Positions 17,086-24,875 of a stretch of DNA of 28,311 nt are shown one piece after another; position 1 is the stretch's first letter; every line of letters begins with the position of its first letter. Location of the stretch: NCBI GenBank assembly GCA_902491375.1, contig CABUHE010000027.1, positions 1 to 28,311 on the forward strand. The letters are read 5' to 3'. Source of the stretch: an uncultured Prevotella sp. (GTDB taxonomy: Bacteria; Bacteroidota; Bacteroidia; Bacteroidales; Bacteroidaceae). The notes beneath the pieces were generated by a model. That model did no database searches and had not been told where the DNA came from. It saw only the letters and a list, made by a program, of their open reading frames with translations. The translations under genes and the position numbers were made by a program.

Positions 17086-17481
17086 CTTATCTATTGTAGA
17101 ATCAGTCATATCTGTTGTACGTGTCTCATCCTGTCCTGCATTTCTAACCGTCGGCTTAGGCGATAATAACTCCATATTATCCGCATATACCTCGGTAACA
17201 TAATGACGTATACCTTTCTGATCATCATACGTACGGTAATGTATACGTCCCTCAACATAAAGTTTATCACCTTTGTGCACGTATTTTTCAACAACCTTTG
17301 CCAAACCACGATACAACACAATATTATGCCAATCAGTTCTGTCCGGTACCTGTGTACCATTAGGCAAAGTATATCCGCGCTCTGTTGTTGCAAGTGAGAA
17401 CGTTGCCACAGCCTGATCATGATCGTAATATCTTACCACAGGTTCTTTGCCTACGTTCCCAATAAGCATTATTTTATTCAT
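17074..17481 (-). CDS. ssb: Single-stranded DNA-binding protein
   Basis: The 135-residue protein has the SSB OB-fold (M-N-K-I-M-L-I-G-N-V-G at the start, W-H-N-I-V-L about 51, Y-V-E-G-R-I about 75-80). It binds ssDNA as a tetramer in replication and repair. The tail after residue about 110 is short and ends D-K-A-P-F: the Pro-Phe partner-binding tip is kept but only weakly acidic, unlike the usual DDDIPF. This may be one of several SSB paralogs. Its own intrinsic terminator overlaps the stop codon, separating it from the PPTase gene 44 nt away. Confidence 0.93.
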   Translation of the reverse strand: MNKIMLIGNVGKEPVVRYYDHDQAVATFSLATTERGYTLPNGTQVPDRTDWHNIVLYRGLAKVVEKYVHKGDKLYVEGRIHYRTYDDQKGIRHYVTEVYADNMELLSPKPTVRNAGQDETRTTDMTDSTIDKAPF

Positions 17482-17608
17482 AATCTATTAAAGTATGAAA
17501 CACATACAACAACCATTAAAATCTATACCGGTAAATAAAATTATAGTTTCAAAGACATAGTCACAGCTTCCATTGAGCATATAAAATACAGCTATATCTA
17601 TGAATATT

Positions 17609-18154
17609 CTATTTCCACATTCCTAAATACTTGAAGTGGAAGTTCTTACCTTTAGCTGACGGGAACTGGCTGCGACTGTCAACACGACCACGCAAATGCT
17701 CAACCATACGGTTATAACAGTCCAATCCAGACATTGCCTTACAATTAACCACAAAATGCGTATCGCGGTATTCATGCTTTCCGGTAACAGGTACCAACAC
17801 AACACGTTTGAAATCAAGCGTACCTTCATACCAACCGGGACGATCTTCTGTAAGACGTGCTACTGCAGGCGAAACCTCATCACGCTGTTCACCTGACTGA
17901 AGATTAGAACGGAGAGCCTTCTTCTGCTTGAAATCAAGCATAGTAGCTGCCTCTGTCTTTATTATAATGAAATAAACTCTTGGACGAATTTTATAACGCT
18001 TAGGATAATAAACGCTACTTGCAGCATATTCCCTTATATCACGTTCCAAATCAGGATTCATCCCAATTTCGTCAATAGAAGCCAGAAATGCTATAGCATC
18101 ATCGACATTAGTTACTAATGTCTCTTTATCAAAATATCTTAAGTATAGGTTCAT
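17609..18154 (-). CDS. Conserved hypothetical protein downstream of a tRNA cluster
   Basis: I do not recognise a characterised family. The 181-residue protein begins MNLYLRYFDK, has no signal peptide or membrane segment, and is rich in charged residues. It contains a Y-Y-P-K-R-Y-K-I-R-P-R-V-Y-F-I-I segment near residue 55, and later F-K-R-V-V-L-V-P and K-A-M-S-G-L-D-C-Y-N-R-M. A longer in-frame extension back to 18220 reads through the tRNA-Gly gene and is an artefact, so the ATG at 18154 is chosen. The gene starts 25 nt after the last tRNA in the same direction and has no separate visible promoter, so it may be transcribed with the tRNAs. It lies upstream of ssb by 127 nt. Confidence 0.8.
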   Translation of the reverse strand: MNLYLRYFDKETLVTNVDDAIAFLASIDEIGMNPDLERDIREYAASSVYYPKRYKIRPRVYFIIIKTEAATMLDFKQKKALRSNLQSGEQRDEVSPAVARLTEDRPGWYEGTLDFKRVVLVPVTGKHEYRDTHFVVNCKAMSGLDCYNRMVEHLRGRVDSRSQFPSAKGKNFHFKYLGMWK

Positions 18155-18178
18155 GATTGTATTTTTCGTTTGAAGATG

Positions 18179-18251
18179 AGCGGCAAACGGGACTCGGACC
18201 CGCGACCTCGACCTTGGCAAGGTCGCGCTCTACCAACTGAGCTATTGCCGC
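18179..18251 (-). tRNA. tRNA-Gly (GCC), distal copy
   Basis: The 73-nt cloverleaf has acceptor GCGGCAA pairing with TTGCCGC, GCC anticodon in a CTTGCCAAG stem-loop context, a GGTCCGAGTCC T-arm and discriminator U. CCA is not encoded. It is identical to the copy at 18524-18596. Confidence 0.97.
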
Positions 18252-18282
18252 AACAAAGAAAACAATTAAACATTGTTATGTG

Positions 18283-18366
18283 TGAAGAGGAGGAGACTCG
18301 AACTCCCACGAAACAATTTTCACTACCCCCTCAAAGTAGCGCGTCTACCAATTCCGCCACCTCTCC
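18283..18366 (-). tRNA. tRNA-Leu (GAG)
   Basis: 84-nt class II tRNA: acceptor GGAGAGG with CCTCTTC, anticodon stem CTACT/GGTAG around loop TTGAGGG giving GAG, a long variable arm, GTTCGAGTC T-loop and discriminator A. No encoded CCA. Confidence 0.95.
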
Positions 18367-18393
18367 AACATAAAATCCATTCTGAATAAATTG

Positions 18394-18475
18394 TGCCCAG
18401 AACAGGACTCGAACCTGCACGTCGTGAAACACACGCACCTGAAACGTGCGCGTCTACCAATTCCGCCACCTGGGC
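18394..18475 (-). tRNA. tRNA-Leu (CAG)
   Basis: 82-nt class II tRNA: acceptor GCCCAGG with TCTGGGC, anticodon stem CACGT/GCGTG around loop TTCAGGT giving CAG, a long variable arm, GGTTCGAGTCC T-arm, discriminator A. No encoded CCA. Confidence 0.95.
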
Positions 18476-18523
18476 TAAAAACTGGAGATCAATCTCCATG
18501 ACGCCATCTATCCAGAATGTACG

Positions 18524-18596
18524 AGCGGCAAACGGGACTCGGACCCGCGACCTCGACCTTGGCAAGGTCGCGCTCTACCAACTGAGCTATTGCCGC
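18524..18596 (-). tRNA. tRNA-Gly (GCC), promoter-proximal copy
   Basis: Same 73-nt sequence as 18179-18251 with a GCC anticodon. It is the first tRNA of the minus-strand cluster, about 44 nt downstream of the predicted transcription start. Confidence 0.97.
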
Positions 18597-18646
18597 ATAT
18601 CCCTTAAACTTCAGTAGTTGAAAGGAGCATTTCTCTAAATGCGGTG

Positions 18647-18677
18647 CAAAGATACGGCTTTTTCTTTAACCTGCAAA
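18647..18677 (-). promoter_or_regulatory. Promoter of the tRNA cluster
   Basis: The minus strand shows TTTG (18674-18677), a 19-nt spacer and TATCTTTG (18647-18654), a full Bacteroidetes -33/-7 match. It drives Gly-Leu-Leu-Gly and possibly the hypothetical gene beyond. Confidence 0.8.
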
Positions 18678-18764
18678 ACTTTTCGATATTTTTTCTGTTT
18701 ATGAGCAAATTTTATTCGTTTTGTTATATAATAATGTGGTAACCTATTTTTGATGAAAAATACC

Positions 18765-18803
18765 CAAAGAAAAAGGCAAACCCGATTATAAACAGATCTG
18801 CCT
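18765..18803 (-). terminator. Terminator of nspC
   Basis: On the minus strand AGGCAGAT pairs with GTTTGCCT (8 pairs including two G-U) around a 14-nt loop, followed by TTTTTCTTT. It begins about 22 nt after the nspC stop. Confidence 0.65.
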
Positions 18804-18825
18804 AAATAATTTGCATAATACAAAA

Positions 18826-19998
18826 TCAGTCCATACGGCAGCGATAATCTTCATAATTAAAGACACGCAGCAACTCCAACGTTCCGTCATCATGAGCAAG
18901 AGCTATTGACGGATGAGTTATTCCGTTAAACATGTTCGTCTTTACTGTAGTATAATGAAGCATGTCTTCAAAAATGACATTATCACCTACTCTAAGACTT
19001 TTAGGGAAGCGCCAATACCCCATAAAGTCCCCTGAAAGGCAACTATTGCCTCCAAGTCTGTAAACATTATCCTGTCTTATTGTTTCCTCATCAGCATCCT
19101 CCAAAGTCTCAGCACCTCGCACAGCCGGCATATAAGGCATCTCAAGACAATCCGGCATGTGACAAGTAAAACTTACATTAAGAATAGCTGTCTTTATGCC
19201 ATGGTCCTCCACAACATCTACAACCTGTGACACAAGCGGCCCCGTCTGCCATCCGAACGCGCTGCCAGGTTCGAGTATAACCTTCAGATTGGGATGCACC
19301 TTGCGGAAAGCTTTAAGCGTGTTTACAAGCAGAGGTATATCATAATCCTTACGGGTCATAAGATGTCCGCCGCCGAAATTTATCCATTTTATCTGGTCAA
19401 ACCATCTCTCGAACTTATCTGTAATATGCTCCAGAGTCCTTACAAACACGTCTGAGCCACTTTCACAGTGGCAGTGGCAATGGAATCCGTCTATATCGTC
19501 AGGAAGCCTGTCAGGAAGTTTATCTGCCGTTATGCCGAAACGTGTCCCAGGTGCACAGGGATTGTAAAGAGCCGTGCCAACCTCTGAATATTCTGGGTTG
19601 ATTCTCAAGCCTAAACTTATTTCAGAATTGGCTGCATTCACTCTGTCATGTAGTCTTTCGTATTGTGAAATGGAATTAAATGTGAGATGACTGGAACAGC
19701 GTGCTATTTCATCAATCTCATAATCTGTATAAGCCGGCGAAAACGTATGCGCCTTGCTTCCGAACTCCTCACAGGCAAGCCTTGCCTCATAAAGTGAACT
19801 GGCAGTTGTAGCGCCTATATATTCTCTTATTATAGGAAAAGTCTTCCATAATGCATAAGCCTTAAAGGCAAGAATTATCTCTACACCTGCTGCATCTGCA
19901 ACATTCTTAATCAGTTCAAGGTTACGCCGCAACAGTTTCTCTTCAAGAACGTAACAAGGAGTTTTCAACTCCTCAAATGTGTCTAAATTAACTTTCAT
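18826..19998 (-). CDS. nspC: Carboxynorspermidine/carboxyspermidine decarboxylase
   Basis: The 390-residue protein is a fold-type III PLP enzyme (alanine racemase/ODC-like barrel). The PLP lysine lies in L-A-F-K-A-Y-A-L (Lys46), with later motifs H-C-H-C-E-S-G-S and the phosphate-binding E-P-G-S-A-F-G-W, and a near C-terminal N-S-C-L-S-G-D supplying the active-site Cys. It decarboxylates carboxyspermidine (or carboxynorspermidine), the last step of the polyamine route that uses aspartate semialdehyde instead of decarboxylated SAM. The partner dehydrogenase is not in the window. Length and motifs match the family well, better than diaminopimelate decarboxylase, which lacks the short insert pattern seen here. 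The gene has its own -7 box and terminator. Confidence 0.93.
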   Translation of the reverse strand: MKVNLDTFEELKTPCYVLEEKLLRRNLELIKNVADAAGVEIILAFKAYALWKTFPIIREYIGATTASSLYEARLACEEFGSKAHTFSPAYTDYEIDEIARCSSHLTFNSISQYERLHDRVNAANSEISLGLRINPEYSEVGTALYNPCAPGTRFGITADKLPDRLPDDIDGFHCHCHCESGSDVFVRTLEHITDKFERWFDQIKWINFGGGHLMTRKDYDIPLLVNTLKAFRKVHPNLKVILEPGSAFGWQTGPLVSQVVDVVEDHGIKTAILNVSFTCHMPDCLEMPYMPAVRGAETLEDADEETIRQDNVYRLGGNSCLSGDFMGYWRFPKSLRVGDNVIFEDMLHYTTVKTNMFNGITHPSIALAHDDGTLELLRVFNYEDYRCRMD

Positions 19999-20022
19999 TG
20001 TTTACCTAATAATATTTTGCTG

Positions 20023-20030
20023 CAAACTTA
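20023..20030 (-). promoter_or_regulatory. -7 box for nspC
   Basis: The minus strand reads TAAGTTTG 24 nt upstream of the ATG at 19998. A TTTG occurs upstream at only 14-nt spacing, shorter than usual. Confidence 0.45.
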
Positions 20031-20092
20031 CACATTTTTTGTCACAAAGAAACATTCTTATGTCACGATTTAGCACAAACATAACTGATACA

Positions 20093-20129
20093 ATAAAAAA
20101 GCCGGCGGGAACTAATTGTTCCCGTCGGC
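20093..20129 (-). terminator. Strong intrinsic terminator of the phosphomutase gene
   Basis: On the minus strand GCCGACGGGAAC pairs with GTTCCCGCCGGC over 12 pairs (one G-U) around a 5-nt loop and is followed by TTTTTTATTG. It lies about 30 nt after the phosphomutase stop. Confidence 0.93.
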
Positions 20130-20159
20130 TGAATTATAAATCAAATGCGACTGTGCGGA

Positions 20160-21905
20160 TTAAAGATTAAGAGATTTCTTAATTGCCTCAATCTTTGCAG
20201 CTGCAGCTTCACTGCAACGCTCATAGCATCCGGCACATTTCATTGTATCCTTAACCTCAATATAGAACTTAATCTTCGGCTCTGTACCTGAAGGACGCAC
20301 ACTGACCTTTGTTTCGTCATCACAGAACCACTGAAGTACGTTGCTTGTTGTAGGCATGTCAAGCTTAGTAACATTGCCTTCTGCATCACGCTGCTCAAGA
20401 GACTCGTAATCTTTCCAAAGAACCACTTTGCTGCCGCCGAGTTCCTTAGGAGGATTGCTTCTGAAGTCGGTCATCATCTGCTTGATTTCATCAGCACCGG
20501 TCTTTCCAGGTTTAACAACATTTACAGTGAACTCCTTAGAGAAACCATACTCAAGATAAATGCCCATCAATACTTCATAAAGAGTCTTGCCCTGGTCTTT
20601 TGCCCAAGCACAAATCTCTGCGAGCAAAGAGCATGCTGAAACCGCATCCTTATCACGTACGAAGTCTTCAGCCAGGAAGCCGTAGCTCTCCTCACCGCCA
20701 CCGATATACTGCTGCTTGCCTTCAGAAAGAGCAATCTCGCGGGCAATCCACTTGAAGCCTGTATAGCAGTCACGCATCTCGATGTGCTGTTTTTCAGCAA
20801 TCTTACGGATAACCTCAGTTGTTACGATAGTCTTAACAATAAAGTCTGTCGGTTTCATCAAGCCCTTAGCCTGACGGTTCCTTATTATATAGTAAAGGAA
20901 CAAGAGGCAGGTCTGGTTACCGTTGATGAGAATCCACTCGCCCTTGTCATTTTTGCAAGCCATACCGACACGGTCAGCATCAGGGTCACTGGCCATTACA
21001 ATGTCAGCATCAAGTTCTTTTGCGTCACGCAGCGCAAGTGTAAGAGCCTCACCGTTCTCAGGGTTAGGACTTACCACTGTCGGGAAGTCGCCGCTCTTAA
21101 CCATCTGTTCCTTCACGCAATGTACATTCTCAAAGCCCCACAGTTTAAGTGAGCGCGGAATCAGCATCATACCAGTTCCATGAAGCGGAGTGTAGACAAT
21201 CTTAAGATCTTTCTGTCTCTTGATGACTTCAGGATCGATTGAGATTCCATGAATAAGATCAAGATAAACCTTATCAATTTCCTCGCCGATTATCTGTATA
21301 AGTTCTTTGTTTCCGTCGAACTTAACATCCTCAACCTTAACTTTGTTAACCTCGTCGATTATGCCTGTATCATGAGGAGCAAGAACCTGAGCACCATCTT
21401 CCCAATAAGCCTTATATCCGTTGTATTCCTTCGGATTGTGGCTCGCTGTAATGTTGACACCGCTCTGGCATCCAAGGTGACGGATTGCAAACGAACATTC
21501 AGGTGTAGGACGCATATCGTCAAACAAGTAAACCTTAATACCGTTGGCTGAGAATATATTTGCTACAGTCTCTGCGAAGAGACGGCTGTTATTACGGCAG
21601 TCGTGACATACTACGACAGATATCTGCTCACGGTCGGCAAAGTTCTTCTTCAGATAGTTGGCAAAGCCCTGTGTTGCCATACCGACAGTGTAAATGTTCA
21701 TCCTGTTGCTGCCGGCACCCATTATACCGCGCAGACCGCCTGTACCAAACTCAAGATTTTTGTAGAAACTTTCAATTAAGTCAGTCTTGTCTTCTTTGTC
21801 AAGCATTTCCTTTACGGCTTTCTGAGTATCTGCGTCAAAAACCGGTGTGAGCCACTGCTTGGCTTTGGCTTCACACAAAGCAATCAATTCTGAGTTATTT
21901 TCCAT
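20160..21905 (-). CDS. Phosphoglucomutase/phosphomannomutase-family phosphosugar mutase
   Basis: The 581-residue enzyme has the four-domain alpha-D-phosphohexomutase layout: catalytic phosphoserine in T-A-S-H-N-P (Ser155), metal site D-P-D-A-D-R (Asp307, 309, 311), sugar-recognition G-G-E-E-S-Y-G about 385-395 and phosphate-binding R-P-S-G-T-E-P near the C-terminus. It interconverts hexose 1- and 6-phosphates in the cytoplasm. Length matches the bacterial PgcA/PGM2-like branch (about 570-600) rather than the ~450-residue GlmM/ManB types. Glucose- versus mannose-phosphate preference cannot be decided from sequence. It is monocistronic, with its own promoter, a structured leader and a strong terminator. 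Confidence 0.93.
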   Translation of the reverse strand: MENNSELIALCEAKAKQWLTPVFDADTQKAVKEMLDKEDKTDLIESFYKNLEFGTGGLRGIMGAGSNRMNIYTVGMATQGFANYLKKNFADREQISVVVCHDCRNNSRLFAETVANIFSANGIKVYLFDDMRPTPECSFAIRHLGCQSGVNITASHNPKEYNGYKAYWEDGAQVLAPHDTGIIDEVNKVKVEDVKFDGNKELIQIIGEEIDKVYLDLIHGISIDPEVIKRQKDLKIVYTPLHGTGMMLIPRSLKLWGFENVHCVKEQMVKSGDFPTVVSPNPENGEALTLALRDAKELDADIVMASDPDADRVGMACKNDKGEWILINGNQTCLLFLYYIIRNRQAKGLMKPTDFIVKTIVTTEVIRKIAEKQHIEMRDCYTGFKWIAREIALSEGKQQYIGGGEESYGFLAEDFVRDKDAVSACSLLAEICAWAKDQGKTLYEVLMGIYLEYGFSKEFTVNVVKPGKTGADEIKQMMTDFRSNPPKELGGSKVVLWKDYESLEQRDAEGNVTKLDMPTTSNVLQWFCDDETKVSVRPSGTEPKIKFYIEVKDTMKCAGCYERCSEAAAAKIEAIKKSLNL

Positions 21906-22005
21906 ACTATTTTAAAAATGTTAGAGATTTCGTTTTACAAGTATGATGATAAAGCCTAAGGTAAATGCGTTGCCGCCTACCCTATTGTTGCGGCTTATCT
22001 TGCTA

Positions 22006-22013
22006 CAAAGATA
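22006..22013 (-). promoter_or_regulatory. -7 box for the phosphomutase gene
   Basis: The minus strand reads TATCTTTG. It predicts a leader of about 95 nt containing complementary segments (AAGCC 21952-21956 with GGCTT 21992-21996, and GCCGC 21972-21976 with GCGGC 21990-21994). Confidence 0.5.
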
Positions 22014-22595
22014 ACAAATAAAATCAAAACAATAAAAAGGATGTAATATTTTTTTCTTTTTTCACTGAATTTTCACAGCAAATACATCCGACCTACATTT
22101 AATACAACACAGCAAAACTCATGCAGGAACGTAACCAACCAGCCTAACGTCCTACAAAGTTTTATACAAAAAACATAAAATCTAATACATCAGACCGTAC
22201 ATTTAAGCGTCTGAGAATAGGGACTTCGCACAGACAGACACAAAATACTCTGTTAACCGTTAAATATTAGGCGAAAACATAATACGCTATTTATCAACAA
22301 CTTACAGCACGAGGCTATAAGAATTATTCATAATTAAAAAAACAAAAGGCCATATATCAGACTGTAAAAGATGGCATATCGTCAGTCAAAAGAACGCATA
22401 TTGCGATGCAAAATTACGCTTTCAGCAAAGTAAAAGACCATCAATAACAATAAAAACAGATAAAATACACCTGAAAAATGATATAAAACAGGTAAAGAAA
22501 ACACTTCTGATAAATCTATTTGTGATTTTTCAATTGTAATATTTTATTACTGTATGAATATATTTTTAACATTGTATATTTGCACATAAGAGTAA
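22014..22595. other. AT-rich gene-free region upstream of the DUF4491 gene
   Basis: No credible gene is seen. The region holds the second interspersed repeat copy (22344-22440) and near its right end a lone -7-like TATATTTG (22575-22582) on the plus strand without a -33 partner. Small open frames here have neither family resemblance nor a gene-like composition. Confidence 0.6.
22344..22440 (-). repeat. Interspersed intergenic repeat, copy 2
   Basis: The minus-strand core (22344-22374) matches 10013-10043 at 27 of 31 positions, with GCCAT and ATGGC arms where copy 1 has ACCAT and ATGGT. The 13-mer at 22428-22440 equals 10035-10047 on the opposite strand. Between them ACGCATATTGC (22394-22404) followed by GCAAAA resembles ACGCCATATATTGCAAAA at 10054-10071. 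Confidence 0.75.
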
Positions 22596-22731
22596 ATGTA
22601 CAACATTATACTCATGCAAATAGACATTATGAATAATTCTTCAAGTTTTCAGGAACTTTATGGAAAGCAAATTAACAAATTCACGCTAACAAAATCGTTC
22701 ACAAACAAAGAGAAACATAAACAATTTTTAT

Positions 22732-22762
22732 TTTGCAATTATAAGGAATTTTATTACCTTTG
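22732..22762 (+). promoter_or_regulatory. Promoter of the DUF4491-rlmH series
   Basis: TTTG (22732-22735), a 19-nt spacer and TACCTTTG (22755-22762) fully match the Bacteroidetes consensus. Predicted start near 22769 gives a short leader to the ATG at 22796. Confidence 0.8.
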
Positions 22763-22795
22763 CATAAACTATCAAACAAATAAAAAACAAATACG

Positions 22796-23095
22796 ATGGG
22801 ACTATACTTCACAGGAATAATCATAGCTGTTTCATGCTTTCTGATTATAGGCCTGTTCCACCCCATAGTTATAAAGACTGAATATTATTTCGGTACAAGA
22901 TACTGGTGGGTATTCCTTATTGTCGGCATAGCATGTCTGACAGCTGCCCTATTCATAGAGAATTCGATAATCTCCGCATTGTTAGGAATATTCGGAGCTT
23001 CATCACTTTGGTCGATCAAGGAGCTGTTTGAACAGCGCGACAGAGTGAAAAAAGGCTGGTTCCCAATGAATCCGAAACGTACAAATGAATATTGA
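22796..23095 (+). CDS. DUF4491-like small membrane protein
   Basis: The 99-residue protein has three hydrophobic segments (about 3-22, 38-56 and 57-74) and a cationic C-terminal tail with a W-F-P-M-N-P-K-R ending. The start M-G-L-Y-F-T-G-I-I-I and the internal H-P-I-V-I-K-x-E-Y-Y-F-G-T fit DUF4491 as I remember it; the family has no assigned function. It is preceded by a full promoter, and rlmH starts 14 nt after its stop, so the two are probably co-transcribed. Located in the inner membrane. Confidence 0.82.
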   Translation: MGLYFTGIIIAVSCFLIIGLFHPIVIKTEYYFGTRYWWVFLIVGIACLTAALFIENSIISALLGIFGASSLWSIKELFEQRDRVKKGWFPMNPKRTNEY

Positions 23096-23109
23096 ATACC
23101 CAACAACTT

Positions 23110-23580
23110 ATGAAAACCACATTGATACTGGTCGGCAAGACTGCTGAAAAGTTATACGCACAGGGCATTGAAGACTATGCGAACCGCATAAACCACTATA
23201 TGCCTTTCAGCATAAAGGTTATTCCTGAAATAAAAAACAGCAAGAATCTCAGCGAAAACCAGCAGAAAGAAAAAGAAGGCGAACTCATACTGAAGAATAT
23301 TGAAGATAAAGACTTTGTTATACTTCTAGACGAACGCGGAAAAGAAATGCGCAGCATAGAGTTTGCCTCATGGCTTGACAACAAACAGCAGACCGTGCGC
23401 AACCTTATATTTATTATAGGCGGCCCATACGGATTCTCACAGTCTGTCTACGACCGTGCAAACGGTAAGATTTCGCTTTCGCGTATGACTTTCTCACACC
23501 AGATGGTGCGACTTGTTTTTACAGAACAAATCTACCGGGCATGCACGATATTAAAGAATGAACCTTATCATCACGAATAA
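23110..23580 (+). CDS. rlmH: 23S rRNA pseudouridine(1915)-N3-methyltransferase
   Basis: The 156-residue protein is a SPOUT-class methyltransferase. It has the SAM-binding knot segment F-I-I-G-G-P-Y-G-F and the conserved C-terminal run L-S-x-M-T-F-S-H-Q-x-x-R with terminal Y-H-H, as in RlmH/YbeA, which methylates pseudouridine 1915 of helix 69 on 70S ribosomes. The frame opens at 23092, but ATG 23110 gives the family start M-K-T-T-L-I-L-V-G-K. It follows the DUF4491 gene by 14 nt and precedes uxuA by 36 nt with no promoter visible in between. Confidence 0.96.
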   Translation: MKTTLILVGKTAEKLYAQGIEDYANRINHYMPFSIKVIPEIKNSKNLSENQQKEKEGELILKNIEDKDFVILLDERGKEMRSIEFASWLDNKQQTVRNLIFIIGGPYGFSQSVYDRANGKISLSRMTFSHQMVRLVFTEQIYRACTILKNEPYHHE

Positions 23581-23616
23581 GACAAACATAATATACTTAA
23601 AATAACAACTGACATT

Positions 23617-24798
23617 ATGGAAAAGACATGGAGATGGTTCGGCAAAAATGACAAGATAACCTTATCTATGCTGAAACAAATCGGAGTTGAAGGAATAGTC
23701 ACGGCACTACATGACGTACCCAACGGTGAAGTGTGGACGCGCGAGAAAATACGCGATCTGCGCGAATACATTGAGAGTTATGGTATGCGCTGGTCTGTAG
23801 TTGAAAGCCTGCCCGTATGTGAAAGTATAAAATATGCCGGCCCGGACCGTGACCAACTAATAGAGAACTATAAGGAAAGCCTTAAAAATCTTGGTCTTGA
23901 GGGTGTACACACTATATGTTACAACTTCATGCCTGTGCTTGACTGGGCACGTACAGACCTTGCCCACCCTAATCCCAACGGTACTAGCAACCTGTATTTC
24001 AGCCACGCACAGTTCGCATATTTTGACTGCTGCATTCTGAGACGTGAAGGTGCTGAGAAAGATTACAGTCAGGAAGTGATGGCTGAAGTTGAAAAGCTGA
24101 AGCAGACAATGACTCCAGCCGACAACCACAAGCTGGTAGAAAACATTATAGTCAAGACTCAAGGATTCGTGAACGGCAACATTACAGAAGACGACGAACA
24201 TCCGGTAGAGCTTTTCAGGCAGTTGCTTGCCCTATATAAAGGAATAACCAAAGAGCAGCTCAGAGAGAACATGCGCTATTTCCTTTCTGCCATTATGCCT
24301 ACGTGCAACGAGTACGGAATGTATATGTGTGTACATCCTGACGATCCACCGTTCCCCATACTTGGCTTACCTCGTATAGTTACTTGCGATGAAGATATAG
24401 AATGGTTCCTCAAAGCCGTGGACGACCCGCACAACGGACTGACATTCTGCGCTGGCTCTCTATCGGCCGGAGCACATAACAATGTACCCGAACTGGCACG
24501 CAAATATGCCGACCGTACATGGTTCGTACACATGCGCTCATGCAAAGTATTCCCCAACGGCGACTTCACGGAGGCCTCTCATTTGGGAGGACGCGCTGAC
24601 CTTATAGAGCTGGCACGTATTTTCGAGAAAGCAAATCCGAAACTGCCGATGCGAGTAGATCACGGCCCCAATATGCTCGGTGATGAAGACCGCGGATACA
24701 ATGCAGGCTACACATTCCTAGGACGTATGTTTGCAATGGGACAAGTACAAGGCATTCTGGCTACAGTTGACAGAGAACTCGGCATAAACCAGGAATAA
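23617..24798 (+). CDS. uxuA: Mannonate dehydratase
   Basis: The 393-residue protein matches UxuA in length (E. coli 394) and motifs: W-R-W-F-G at the start, C-V-H-P-D-D-P-P at 238-245 and V-D-H-G at 347-350 around the metal-binding site. It dehydrates D-mannonate to 2-keto-3-deoxygluconate in glucuronate breakdown. The SDR oxidoreductase gene that follows after a 77-nt gap would supply mannonate from fructuronate. A hairpin (24805-24814 with 24823-24832) sits just after the stop. No regulator gene is nearby. No independent promoter is seen upstream. Confidence 0.96.
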   Translation: MEKTWRWFGKNDKITLSMLKQIGVEGIVTALHDVPNGEVWTREKIRDLREYIESYGMRWSVVESLPVCESIKYAGPDRDQLIENYKESLKNLGLEGVHTICYNFMPVLDWARTDLAHPNPNGTSNLYFSHAQFAYFDCCILRREGAEKDYSQEVMAEVEKLKQTMTPADNHKLVENIIVKTQGFVNGNITEDDEHPVELFRQLLALYKGITKEQLRENMRYFLSAIMPTCNEYGMYMCVHPDDPPFPILGLPRIVTCDEDIEWFLKAVDDPHNGLTFCAGSLSAGAHNNVPELARKYADRTWFVHMRSCKVFPNGDFTEASHLGGRADLIELARIFEKANPKLPMRVDHGPNMLGDEDRGYNAGYTFLGRMFAMGQVQGILATVDRELGINQE

Positions 24799-24804
24799 AA
24801 TACA

Positions 24805-24832
24805 CCGACAGACTCTTAAAAAAGTCTGCCGG
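24805..24832 (+). other. Hairpin between uxuA and the SDR gene
   Basis: CCGACAGACT pairs with AGTCTGCCGG over nine of ten positions with one A-C mismatch around an 8-nt loop. No U-run follows, so it is more likely an mRNA-processing or stability element than a terminator. Confidence 0.55.
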
Positions 24833-24875
24833 TTAACAACAGACTTAAAAACAATAGAATAATATCATTTTTATC

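Noticed and set aside
18155..18565. Open frames starting M-P-R-S-R-S-R-V-R-V-P-F-A-A through the tRNA cluster
   Set aside because: They are translations of the tRNA-Gly sequence and occur twice because the two tRNA genes are identical.
18179..18596. Duplicate tRNA-Gly genes as att-like direct repeats flanking an integrated element
   Set aside because: Only two tRNA-Leu genes lie between them, with no integrase or foreign genes; a tandem tRNA cluster explains the repeats.
21249..21850. Plus-strand open frames opposite the phosphomutase gene
   Set aside because: They are shadows of a well-supported gene and show no recognisable domain.
22596..22820. A 74-codon open frame preceded by a -7-like TATATTTG box
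   Set aside because: The product is low-complexity (Asn, Lys, Phe, Tyr) with no family resemblance, there is no -33 element, and it runs through the full promoter of the DUF4491 gene and overlaps its start. A very small protein cannot be excluded but is not supported.
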